From positions 1 through 35,115 of the forward strand of contig CAZKTU010000041.1 of assembly GCA_964555675.1 (NCBI GenBank): a stretch of 35,115 bases of DNA. The letters are read 5' to 3'. Origin of the DNA: CAIWXH01 sp964555675 (lineage in GTDB: Bacteria; Chloroflexota; Chloroflexia; Chloroflexales; Chloroflexaceae). Of the stretch, positions 1-6,764 are shown piece after piece. Positions within the stretch are counted from its first letter, which is position 1, and every line of letters starts with the position of its first letter. The translations under genes and the position numbers were made by a program. The notes beneath the pieces are model-generated. The model made no database searches, was not told the origin of the DNA, and saw only the letters and a list, made by a program, of their open reading frames with translations.

Positions 1-391
1 GCTGGGCGATCTTGGCGCTCAGCTCGTCGATGTCGCGCTTCGAGGGGATGTTCATGCGGTTGAGCAGCTGCTCGAGCCCGGTCTCCATCTGGGTGGTGAT
101 GCTGTTGACGCTAGTCTCGACCGTGGTGGCCGGCGGCGTGGCCACCGAGCGGAACTTGGTCATCGACTCGTCAATCAGGTGCTGGGCATCCTTCTGGGCG
201 ATCTCGCCGCGCTCGACCAGGCGGTTCAGAAACTGCTCGGCCTCGTCGCGGGTGAGGGCGAAGGCGCCGAAGCCGGCCAGCATCATGCGGCGCACCACGT
301 CGAAGATTGGCGCTGCGGGGTTGGGCTGGGTGGTCTGCTCCTCGATCTGGCGGACGTCGACCTCGATCTCTTCAGGTGCAGTCATGGTCAT
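1..391 (-). CDS. phasin-like polyhydroxyalkanoate granule protein (partial, C-terminus outside window)
   Basis: The 130 visible residues start at ATG 389-391 behind GAGAGG and run off the left edge. They read as an acidic N-terminal tail, then an amphipathic segment (MMLAGFGAFALTRDEAEQFL), a helix with QKDAQHLIDE, and then NIPSKRDIDELSAKI. That order, and the last phrase in particular, is typical of phasin/PhaF-type proteins (poly(hydroxyalkanoate) granule-associated family). These coat storage granules and have a long helical coiled-coil C-terminus, which is cut off here. A second in-frame Met two codons later (383-385) is an alternative start. The gene is divergent from the cyclase-family gene. 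A general stress or regulatory phasin-like protein not bound to PHA cannot be excluded. Confidence 0.72.
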   Translation of the reverse strand, partial: MTMTAPEEIEVDVRQIEEQTTQPNPAAPIFDVVRRMMLAGFGAFALTRDEAEQFLNRLVERGEIAQKDAQHLIDESMTKFRSVATPPATTVETSVNSITTQMETGLEQLLNRMNIPSKRDIDELSAKIAQ

Positions 392-431
392 CCTCTCAAT
401 CTAGGGCTATGCAGATGAGCACTGGGACCAG

Positions 432-506
432 CCGCTGGGATCATACCATACTCGCGCGGCTGTCGCAGGCGTTAACGCATTGCGTTATGCGGGCAGTATA
501 ACACGC
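432..506 (-). promoter_or_regulatory. promoter and dyad upstream of the phasin-like gene
   Basis: On the minus strand an extended -10 (TGG followed by TATGAT, the hexamer at 440-445) lies about 50 bases upstream of the phasin-like start. No good -35 is visible, as expected for an extended -10 promoter. Further upstream is a perfect dyad, AACGCA-T-TGCGTT (474-486), which could be an operator for either divergent gene. A plus-strand TATAAC lies at 497-502. Confidence 0.4.
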
Positions 507-578
507 TGCGTCATGTGAGTCAAGGGCGTCCGGTGAAGGACTCTTACCTGCTGCTGCCGGGCGTAGTAGGGGCGCCCA

Positions 579-587
579 TGGTAAAAT
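579..587 (+). promoter_or_regulatory. extended -10 promoter of the cyclase-family gene
   Basis: TGG followed by TAAAAT (hexamer 582-587) lies about 50 bases upstream of the ATG at 636. The sequence between the divergent genes (392-635) shows no other coding potential. The ribosome site is GAGG, about seven bases before the start. Confidence 0.4.
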
Positions 588-635
588 TCGGCTCAATTCG
601 CCGCGCCCCTCTGGCGCTCACCCGAGGTCCCCGTT

Positions 636-1295
636 ATGGAGCTGCTCGACCTTTCTCATGCGATCGGTCCAGAGACGCCAATCTTCAGCCCCGACTGGCC
701 CCGCCCCACCTGCACCCCTTACCTCAGCCACGCCCAGTCCGCTTTCAGCGGGCGCTACGTTGGCACTACCGTCGAGATCAGCTACGCCCAGCTGATCACC
801 AGCGTGGGCACCTACCTCGACAGCCCCTTCCACTTCAACCCCGCCGGCGCCAGCATCGAGCGCCTCGACCTGCGCCAGCTGGTGCTGCCGGGCCTGGTGG
901 TGAACTGTGCGGGGCTCCAGCCGCGCGAGCCTATCGGCCCGGCGGTGCTCGAGGGCCTCGACGTGGCGGGCAAGGCGGTGCTGCTCAACACTGGCTGGGG
1001 CTACTACTGGGGCCTGCCCGGCTACGCCGAGCACCCCTTCGTCTCGGCCGAGCTGGCCCTGGCCCTGCGCGACGGGGGCGCGAAGCTGGTCGGCTGCGAC
1101 TTTCTGGTCGCCGACGACCCTAATGACCCCCGCCGCCCGGCCCACGTGACTCTGCTGAACGCCAATGTGCTGATCGTCGAGAACCTGACCCGCCTCGACC
1201 AGATCCCGCCGGGGCCGTTCACGTTTCACGCGGCGCCGCCCAAGCTGACGGGCGCGGCCGCCTTCCCGGTGCGGGCCTACGCCGTAGTGCCGTAG
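636..1295 (+). CDS. cyclase-family (kynurenine formamidase-like) protein with altered metal motif
   Basis: The 219-residue protein opens with DLSHAI and carries GTYLDSPFHF near residue 58, matching the PF04199 cyclase/formamidase fold (metal-dependent amide or lactone hydrolases such as KynB and isatin hydrolase). The family signature is HxGTHxDxPxH. Here the corresponding residues are Ser56, Tyr60, Asp62 and His66, so two metal-ligand histidines are absent. The length is normal. The gene has its own extended -10 promoter and converges on the purD-like gene with a 5-bp gap. It may be a divergent subfamily using other ligands or a non-catalytic relative, so the substrate is not assignable. The start is supported by GAGG in the leader. 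Confidence 0.75.
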   Translation: MELLDLSHAIGPETPIFSPDWPRPTCTPYLSHAQSAFSGRYVGTTVEISYAQLITSVGTYLDSPFHFNPAGASIERLDLRQLVLPGLVVNCAGLQPREPIGPAVLEGLDVAGKAVLLNTGWGYYWGLPGYAEHPFVSAELALALRDGGAKLVGCDFLVADDPNDPRRPAHVTLLNANVLIVENLTRLDQIPPGPFTFHAAPPKLTGAAAFPVRAYAVVP

Positions 1296-1300
1296 GCGCC

Positions 1301-2620
1301 CTACCGGAACTCGTGGGCGCCCACATCCTCGCGGTAGGTCCGCCCGGGGAAGTTGATCCGCTCGGCGTTGAGTAAGGCCCGGCCTCGCGCACCGGCGAGG
1401 GTCGCGCCCAGGGCGACCACCGTCGCCGCGTGGCCGCCCGTCACCGTCACCGCCCCCAGGGGGGCCTGCCCCCCGGAGAAGAGGCTGCCAAGGCCGCCGC
1501 TGAGCGGCGAGTAGCGCAGCCCGGCCGGGTTGTGGGTCTGGTCGTGGAAGACCAGCACGCCCTGGTCGACCTCGCTGAGGCCCTGGAGGACCGCGCCGTG
1601 GGGGAAGTGGTGGGGGTACCCCTGCGACACCAGGCCTAGGGCGACGCTGGCCTCGTCGCGCCAGCGCGGGGGTGGGGCCGCAGCGAGGCGCCTGGTGATT
1701 GCCGCCTCGATCAGCGGCAGCAGGTCGTCCTCGAGGCGCGGCAGCACGGCCTCGGCCTCCATGCTGCGCAGGCTGCAGCGCAGGCCGCTGACCCGCGGCC
1801 CCTGGCCCGTGATGACACAGTCGACGCCGAGGAAGCCCCAGTAGGGCAGCCGCTCGCGCGCGAGGGCGGCGACGATCGGCGCGACGATCTGGGCCTGCAG
1901 GTAGGCGCCGAGCTTCTGGGCGTAGGCCGAGTTGCCGGTGATCGCGCCCATATCGGGGGCCGGCGGGCTGTCGGCCTCGGGCCCAAGCCGGTCGTAGGTC
2001 CGCACGGGCAGCAGGGGCACCGTGGCCGCGCCGTCGGTCAGAGCCGTGAAGCTGACCGTCACCCCGGCCAGATGCTCTTCGATCACCACCCCGCCCCCCG
2101 CAGCGGCAGGGCCCTCGGCGAAGCTGGCCCGCAGAGCCTCGAGGGCCGTGTAGCGGTCGTGATAGACGTGTTCGCCATCCTCGGGCCGGTCGGCCTTGAT
2201 CACGACCGGCAGCGGCTGGGCGGCGAGGTACTTCTCGGCGGTGGTCAGGTCGGCGCAGACGCGCCCGCGAGCCACGGGCAGGCCGTTGCGCTCGAGGAAG
2301 GCCCGCCCGAAGCAGCGGCTGTGCTCGAGCCGGGCGGCGCGCTGCGAGGGCCCGCAGACCCCGATGTGCATCGCGATCACTTCGTCGACCAGCCCCGCGG
2401 CCAGGGGCGCACTATCGGCGGGCACGATCAGCTCGACGCCCTCGTCGAAGGCCCAGCGGGCCACCTCGAGCGGATTGGCCGGGTCGACCGGGGCGACGGG
2501 GGCCAGCAGCGCGGCCCCGCCGTTGCCGGGGGCCACCAGCAGGTCGGCGGCCGGACTGTTGAACAGCTTCCAGACGAGGGCGTGGACGCGCCCATCGCCC
2601 CCGAGGACCAGGATCTTCAT
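1301..2620 (-). CDS. PurD-like ATP-grasp protein (phosphoribosylamine-glycine ligase homologue, active site degenerate)
   Basis: The 439-residue protein aligns with PurD from end to end: MKILVLGGDGRVHALVWKL at the N-terminus, IKAD at 141-144, VVIEEHLAG in the middle, AVLPRLEDDL, and a C-terminal domain ending NFPGRTYREDVG. PurD makes glycinamide ribonucleotide in purine synthesis. Key segments are changed. The nucleotide loop KADGLAAGKGV is KADRPEDGEHV (142-152). MGAYSP is MGAITG. The metal-binding stretch usually written EFNVRFGDPE is GLRCSLRSME (from residue 279), which removes the Glu and Asn ligands. The reading frame is uninterrupted and flanking residues still align, so a sequencing frameshift is unlikely. 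The start overlaps the folD stop (ATGA). It is either a neofunctionalised paralogue or inactive, and a canonical purD would be expected elsewhere. Confidence 0.8.
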   Translation of the reverse strand: MKILVLGGDGRVHALVWKLFNSPAADLLVAPGNGGAALLAPVAPVDPANPLEVARWAFDEGVELIVPADSAPLAAGLVDEVIAMHIGVCGPSQRAARLEHSRCFGRAFLERNGLPVARGRVCADLTTAEKYLAAQPLPVVIKADRPEDGEHVYHDRYTALEALRASFAEGPAAAGGGVVIEEHLAGVTVSFTALTDGAATVPLLPVRTYDRLGPEADSPPAPDMGAITGNSAYAQKLGAYLQAQIVAPIVAALARERLPYWGFLGVDCVITGQGPRVSGLRCSLRSMEAEAVLPRLEDDLLPLIEAAITRRLAAAPPPRWRDEASVALGLVSQGYPHHFPHGAVLQGLSEVDQGVLVFHDQTHNPAGLRYSPLSGGLGSLFSGGQAPLGAVTVTGGHAATVVALGATLAGARGRALLNAERINFPGRTYREDVGAHEFR

Positions 2621-3477
2621 GGCCGTGGCGCGCGGGCCTGCGCCGCGTCGTTCAGATTCTTCAGCAGCATGGCGTTGGTGACCGGCCCCGTGCCGCCGGG
2701 CACGGGTGTGATCGCGCCCGCCACTTCGACCACCGTGGCGAAGTCGACATCGCCCACCAGGCTGCCGTCGGCGGTGACGTTGGTGCCGAAGTCGACCACC
2801 ACGGCGCCGGGGCGGATCATGTCGGCCGTGATCAGGCCTGGGCGCCCCGTCGCCACACAGACGACCTCGCACTCGCGCAGCACAGCCCCCAGATCGGGCG
2901 TGCGCGAGTGGCAAACCGTCACCGTGGCGTCGGCCTGCAGCAGCAGCTGGGCCATGGGCCGGCCCACGATGGCGCTGCGTCCGACGACGGCGGCGCGCTT
3001 GCCGCGGAGCTCGATCCCGTTGCGGCGCAGCAGCTCCATGCCGCCGGCGGGCGTGTTGGGCACGATGCCGGGGCGGCCCTGGGCCAGGAGGCCGGCGTTG
3101 ATCGGGTGGACGCCGTCGACATCCTTGCGGTAGTCGATGGCCAGGATGGCCTCGGTCGCGTCGAGGTGGCCGGGCAGGGGCATCTGGATGAGGATGCCGT
3201 CCACGGCCTGCTCGCCATTCAGGGTCCTGATGATCGCCAGCAGGTCGGCCTGGGGGGCCTCTGCGGGCAGCAGTTCGAGGTGAAAGGTTGCGCCGACGCT
3301 GTTGCAGAGCTTGCCGATCGTGCGGACGTAGCGCGATGACGCGGGGTCGTTTCCGACCTGCACGACGACCAGGCTGGGGGCCCTGCCGAGCCGCTGGGCG
3401 AGGATGGCGATCTCGGCCTGAGCCTCGGCCTTCAGCTCCTGGGCCAGAGCCCGCCCGTCGAGGATGGTGGCTGTCAT
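2617..3477 (-). CDS. folD: FolD-like methylene-THF dehydrogenase, cyclohydrolase lysine missing
   Basis: The 286-residue protein has the whole FolD layout: VGNDPASSRYV near residue 41, VDGILIQMPLP, KDVDGVHP, a Rossmann motif GRSAIVGRPMA, and ITPVPGGTGPVT near the end. Bifunctional FolD oxidises methylene-THF with NAD(P)+ and hydrolyses methenyl-THF. The catalytic lysine normally sits four residues after the conserved Tyr (Y-x-x-x-K). Here Tyr50 is followed by Ile54 (codon 3316-3318), with the next Lys at 56. Published work on human and E. coli enzymes shows this lysine is needed for cyclohydrolase activity, while some substitutions keep dehydrogenase activity. The gene starts 5 bp after the FchA-like gene stop and overlaps purD-like by 4 bp, so it is the middle gene of one operon. 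Confidence 0.88.
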   Translation of the reverse strand: MTATILDGRALAQELKAEAQAEIAILAQRLGRAPSLVVVQVGNDPASSRYVRTIGKLCNSVGATFHLELLPAEAPQADLLAIIRTLNGEQAVDGILIQMPLPGHLDATEAILAIDYRKDVDGVHPINAGLLAQGRPGIVPNTPAGGMELLRRNGIELRGKRAAVVGRSAIVGRPMAQLLLQADATVTVCHSRTPDLGAVLRECEVVCVATGRPGLITADMIRPGAVVVDFGTNVTADGSLVGDVDFATVVEVAGAITPVPGGTGPVTNAMLLKNLNDAAQARAPRP

Positions 3478-3482
3478 ATACC

Positions 3483-4121
3483 CTACTGGTTGATCCGCCC
3501 GCGCACGATTGCGACGATCCCCTCGGTCTCTTCGCCGAGGCCGGTGACCAGATCCTCGACCTGAGCGCGCGTCTCACGGACGAAGATCTGGTCCTCGAGC
3601 CCCGACAGGTTGATCTCGATGTTGAGGATGGCGCTCTGTACGGTTGCGCGGGCGAGAAGTGCGGCGACGCCGATATCGCTGACGATCAGGCGACCCACGC
3701 GCGCGGCCAGGGCCGTGCAGAGGGGCAGCACCGCCGCGGCGGCCTGGGCGGTGCGCAGGGGCACAATGGCGGCCTGGCGCGTGACATGCTGGATGGCGGC
3801 CTGCCTGGTGGCGGCGTCGGCATCGGTGGTGCGCGGCAGCTTGTAGGCCGTCGAGAGACGGGTGAAGACCTCGATATCCTGCTCGGCGAGGCTCTGGAGC
3901 TCGCGGCGTAGGGTCTCGGCGCGCTCGTTGATGCTGCGCACCTCGTCCTCGATGTCGGCATACTGCTTCTTGCCGACGGTGAGCGCACAGACCATGCTCA
4001 CCAGGCCGGCGGCCATTGCGCCGCTCAGGGCGGCCACGCTGCCGCCACCCGGGGTCGGGGCGCTCGAGGCGAGGGCGTCGAGAAACGCGCCGACGGGCTG
4101 CGCGTCAAGGGGCTCGGCCAT
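3483..4121 (-). CDS. cyclodeaminase/cyclohydrolase-family protein (FchA/FTCD-like)
   Basis: The 212-residue protein contains PTPGGGSVAALSGAMAAGLV at 22-41, the signature of the all-helical formimino-THF cyclodeaminase/methenyl-THF cyclohydrolase family (PF04961), at the normal length. Members either convert formimino-THF to methenyl-THF or, as FchA in methylotrophs, hydrolyse methenyl-THF to formyl-THF. The ATG at 4119-4121 is chosen because AAGGAG lies 7 bases upstream; an upstream in-frame extension has no ribosome site. It is the promoter-proximal gene of the operon with folD and purD-like. No histidine-degradation genes are nearby, which favours the cyclohydrolase role. Sequence alone cannot separate the two activities. 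Confidence 0.85.
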   Translation of the reverse strand: MAEPLDAQPVGAFLDALASSAPTPGGGSVAALSGAMAAGLVSMVCALTVGKKQYADIEDEVRSINERAETLRRELQSLAEQDIEVFTRLSTAYKLPRTTDADAATRQAAIQHVTRQAAIVPLRTAQAAAAVLPLCTALAARVGRLIVSDIGVAALLARATVQSAILNIEINLSGLEDQIFVRETRAQVEDLVTGLGEETEGIVAIVRGRINQ

Positions 4122-4162
4122 GGGCACGCTCCTTACTCTAGACAGGGCGACACCTGAGGTCG

Positions 4163-4211
4163 CCCACCGCCCCATTATAGCAGCCTGAGCCCCTCGCGGA
4201 TGTGCTACACT
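4163..4211. promoter_or_regulatory. divergent promoters between the folate operon and the ArsA-like gene
   Basis: The minus strand has a consensus TATAAT (4174-4179) about 50 bases upstream of the FchA-like start, without a clear -35. The plus strand has an extended -10, TGC followed by TACACT (hexamer 4206-4211), about 40 bases before the ATG at 4250. Confidence 0.45.
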
Positions 4212-4249
4212 CTGCACTGATGTCGTCCCGCCATGGCGCGGAGTAGGAA

Positions 4250-5380
4250 ATGCAGACCCTTATCTTCACCGGACCCTCTGGCGCCAACGCGCTCGCCGCT
4301 GCCGCCACGGCTGCCGCGGCCGCCGCCGATGGGGCCAGGGTGCTTCTGGCCAGCGTCGGCCCCACCCACCCTGTGGCCGCCATCGCCGGCGCCCCGGCGG
4401 CGGCCGAGCCGCAAACCATCGCCCCCGGCCTCGACCTCTGGTGCCTCGACCCCCTGGCCGACCTCGCGGCGGTCTGGGGCGCCGTGCGCCCCCCGAGCGG
4501 CCCCGCGATCATCGGCGACGAGCTGCCAGTCATCCCCGGCAGCGACCTCTTCCTCGCCGTCACCCGCCTGCGCTCTTTCGACCGCGACTACGATCTGGCC
4601 TGCGTCGATGCCGGGCCGCCCGAGACTCTGCTGCGCTCGCTGGGTTCGCCCGACACCTTCCGCTGGCTCGTGCGCCTCTTCCTCGGCCTCGACCGCGGCC
4701 CCGGCCGCTCGAGCGCCTCGGTCGCCCGGGCGATCGTCCCTACGGCCCTGCTGCCGATGGTCAGCGACTGGCTCGGCCGCGTGCAAGACGCCCGCGTGCA
4801 GCTCGAGATCCTGCGCGACGAGATGACCGCCCCCGCCTCGGTGCAGGTGCGCTATGTGATGCGCCCCGACCGCGGCGGCCTCGACGAGGCCAGGGTCGCT
4901 GTGCCGGCCCTGCAGCTCTTCGGTCTGGCCGTCGAGTGTCTGGTGGCCGGTCCGATGCTGCCCGCAGGCGCGCAGCTCGCCGCCCTCGACGCGCTGTGCG
5001 CCGAGCAGACGGCGACCGTCGACGAGGCGGGGCAGGTCTTTCACGGCCGCGCCGTCTACGGCCTCGAGACCGCCGCCACCCCCGGCGGGGCCGCGGCCCT
5101 CGCGGCGATCGGGGCGCGCCTGTATGGCGAGGACTCGCCCCTACCCGGTCCGCCCATCGCCACGCCGATTGTGATCAGCGGCCCGCCCGAGCCCGCCGTG
5201 GCCCTCAATCTCCCGGGCCTGCCCCGCGAGCTGTTGGGCCTCACGCTCAGCGGCGACGAGCTGATCATTAAGGTCGGGCCCTACCGTCGCCACCTGCTCT
5301 TGCCCGACGGCCTGCGCGGCATGACCGCGATCAAGGCCTCGCGCCAGGGCGAGACGCTGATCATTCGCCGTCGGGCCTAG
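4250..5380 (+). CDS. ArsA-like (GET3/ArsA family) protein lacking the P-loop, with C-terminal HSP20-like domain
   Basis: The 376-residue protein has the ArsA/GET3 layout: an N-terminal beta strand and loop, DYDLACVDAGPPETLLRSL (the family's switch and DTPPTGHTLR-like region), a helical middle, and a final small beta domain from about residue 313 (VALNLPGLP ... LIIKVGPYRRHLLLPDGL) matching the ArsA_HSP20 domain. Family ATPases carry GKGGVGKTT at the N-terminus. Here the loop reads TGPSGANALAA (7-17), with no lysine, so canonical ATP binding is not expected. It is followed 45 bp later by the SDR gene. It may be a regulatory partner of an active ArsA-like ATPase elsewhere. AGGA precedes the start. 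Confidence 0.7.
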   Translation: MQTLIFTGPSGANALAAAATAAAAAADGARVLLASVGPTHPVAAIAGAPAAAEPQTIAPGLDLWCLDPLADLAAVWGAVRPPSGPAIIGDELPVIPGSDLFLAVTRLRSFDRDYDLACVDAGPPETLLRSLGSPDTFRWLVRLFLGLDRGPGRSSASVARAIVPTALLPMVSDWLGRVQDARVQLEILRDEMTAPASVQVRYVMRPDRGGLDEARVAVPALQLFGLAVECLVAGPMLPAGAQLAALDALCAEQTATVDEAGQVFHGRAVYGLETAATPGGAAALAAIGARLYGEDSPLPGPPIATPIVISGPPEPAVALNLPGLPRELLGLTLSGDELIIKVGPYRRHLLLPDGLRGMTAIKASRQGETLIIRRRA

Positions 5381-5425
5381 TCGCTCGCCACGTCTAAGGG
5401 CGCGGCATGCCGCGCTCGATCACTC

Positions 5426-6235
5426 ATGGCAAAGCAGCCAGTTTCACTCGTCGGCCGGGTCGCCGTGATCACCGGCAGCACCCGGGGCATCGGGCGGGCC
5501 ATCGCCGAGCGCTATGGCGCCGCCGGGGCCCGCGTCGTGGTCTCGTCGTCGCGCGCCGAGGCTGTGGCCGAGACGGTCGCCGCCCTGCGGGCGCGCGGCT
5601 TTGAGGCTACGGGCAAGGCCTGTGACGTGGCGGAGCGCCCCCAGGTCGAGGCCCTGCTCGCCCACGCTCTGGCGAGCTTCGGGCAGGTCGACATCTGGGT
5701 CAATAACGCCGCTATCTCGGGCCCGTTCGCCGCGGCGGTCGACGTGCCGCCCGGGGCCTGGGAGCGGGTGCTTCAGGTGAATCTGCTGGGCTCGTACTAC
5801 GGCTCTGTGGCCGTGTTGCCGCACATGCTCCAGCGGCGCTACGGCCGGCTGATCAACCTCACCGGCGGCGGCTTCAAGCGCGCCCAGCGCTTCCTGAGCG
5901 CCTACAGCGCCTCGAAGGCCGGCATCGTCAGGCTCAGCGAGGGCCTGGCGCGCGAGCACGCCGACCAGAAGGGCGTGACGGTCAATGTGCTGGCGCCCGG
6001 TATCGTTGACACCGACATGACCAATGAGTGGGAGGCCGTGGGGCGGGCCGCCGAGGCCCTCAAGGCCTTCCCGCGGGTCAAGCAGATCTTCGGGACGACC
6101 GCCGAGGAGACCGCCGAGCTGGCTCTAGCGATGCTCGGGCCCGGCAACGACCGGGTCTCGGGCAAGGTCTTCGAGGTGATGCCGCGCCGGCGCTCGCTCT
6201 GGCGGATCGCCCAGGCCGCCGTGGGTCGGCGTTAG
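5426..6235 (+). CDS. short-chain dehydrogenase/reductase (SDR) family oxidoreductase
   Basis: The 269-residue protein is a classical SDR. It has the cofactor motif TGSTRGIG (16-23), NNAA near 93-96, and the catalytic pair Tyr160 and Lys164 in AYSASK. The usual catalytic Ser, 13 residues before the Tyr, falls in NLTGGG, where Thr146-Gly147 occupy the position. Similar SGGG/TGGG variants occur in some SDR subfamilies, so activity remains possible. Arg42, a few residues after the second strand (SSSRAE), suggests NADP(H) preference. There is no clear ribosome site before ATG 5426. The gene may be co-transcribed with the ArsA-like gene 45 bp upstream. The substrate is unknown. Confidence 0.85.
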   Translation: MAKQPVSLVGRVAVITGSTRGIGRAIAERYGAAGARVVVSSSRAEAVAETVAALRARGFEATGKACDVAERPQVEALLAHALASFGQVDIWVNNAAISGPFAAAVDVPPGAWERVLQVNLLGSYYGSVAVLPHMLQRRYGRLINLTGGGFKRAQRFLSAYSASKAGIVRLSEGLAREHADQKGVTVNVLAPGIVDTDMTNEWEAVGRAAEALKAFPRVKQIFGTTAEETAELALAMLGPGNDRVSGKVFEVMPRRRSLWRIAQAAVGRR

Positions 6236-6257
6236 CCTCGCCCTAGGCTACCCCGAG

Positions 6258-6280
6258 GCGGGTCGCGCCGGGCGACCCGC
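6258..6280. repeat. perfect 9-bp inverted repeat before the XRE gene
   Basis: GCGGGTCGC and GCGACCCGC face each other across a 5-base loop (GCCGG). The dyad lies between the SDR stop and the -10 of the XRE gene, covering the place where a -35 would be. It could be a terminator stem without a U-tract or an operator. Confidence 0.6.
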
Positions 6281-6285
6281 TGCGC

Positions 6286-6350
6286 TACAATATGGAGGGG
6301 GCGCCGCAACGCATGGGGCGGCTCCGTACGCTCTACATACATCAAGGAGG
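6286..6350 (+). promoter_or_regulatory. -10 element and strong ribosome site of the XRE gene
   Basis: TACAAT (6286-6291) has no recognisable -35, since the dyad 6258-6280 occupies that space. AAGGAGG (6344-6350) sits 5 bases before the GTG at 6356 and fixes the start. Confidence 0.5.
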
Positions 6351-6355
6351 TACGC

Positions 6356-6724
6356 GTGCCCACGCTGAACGAGCGGATCGGCGAGGTGATCAAGCGCAAG
6401 CGGATGCGCGATAGGCTTACGCAGGCCGACCTGGGCGGCAGGATCGGGGTCAGCGGGTCATACATCTCGAGCGTCGAGGCAGGGACCACAGGGGTGCGCG
6501 TGACTGAGCTGGAGGGCCTGGCGACGGCCTTTCGCACCACGGCGATCGAGCTGATCAACGAGGCCGCCGGCAAAGACTCCTACAACTTCAGCGCCTCGAA
6601 CCGCGAGCGCGACGCCTTTCTGACTCTCTACGACAGCCTGAACGGCGAGCATAAGAAGCTGGCGCGGACCTTCTTGCTCTTCCTGCGCGAGCTCGAGCTG
6701 CGCCCCGAGGGCGAGGAATCATAA
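6356..6724 (+). CDS. XRE-family helix-turn-helix transcriptional regulator
   Basis: The 122-residue protein starts at GTG behind AAGGAGG. Residues about 8-62 form a Cro/CI-type HTH: VIKRKRMRDRLTQADLGGRI, then GVSGSYISSVEAGTTGVRV, with the recognition helix in SGSYISSVE and the closing helix in LEGLATAF. The C-terminal half is helical and charged (NRERDAFLTLYDSLNGEHKKLARTF), probably a dimerisation or sensing region with no recognised enzymatic domain. It is a single-gene unit, with a palindrome immediately before its promoter and a terminator at its stop codon. Autoregulation is plausible but unproven, and its targets are unknown. Confidence 0.9.
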   Translation: MPTLNERIGEVIKRKRMRDRLTQADLGGRIGVSGSYISSVEAGTTGVRVTELEGLATAFRTTAIELINEAAGKDSYNFSASNRERDAFLTLYDSLNGEHKKLARTFLLFLRELELRPEGEES

Positions 6725-6744
6725 AGGGGGGCTAGGCCCCCCTT
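6724..6744. terminator. bidirectional terminator between XRE and M23 genes
   Basis: A perfect 9-bp stem, AAGGGGGGC and GCCCCCCTT, with loop TAG begins at the XRE stop codon. It separates two convergent genes. Short A/T runs flank it on both sides. Confidence 0.75.
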
Positions 6745-6764
6745 ATGCGCCCAGCTGTAACGGT

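Noticed and set aside
1750..1800. Sequencing frameshift causing the loss of the PurD metal motif
   Set aside because: Both flanks align in the same frame and the other frames do not restore EFNVRFGDPE.
1301..3577. One long minus-strand frame spanning the purD-like and folD region
   Set aside because: The downstream part is purD-like in frame, but the upstream part is an arginine/proline-rich antisense-type translation; folD occupies another frame with all its motifs and its own start.
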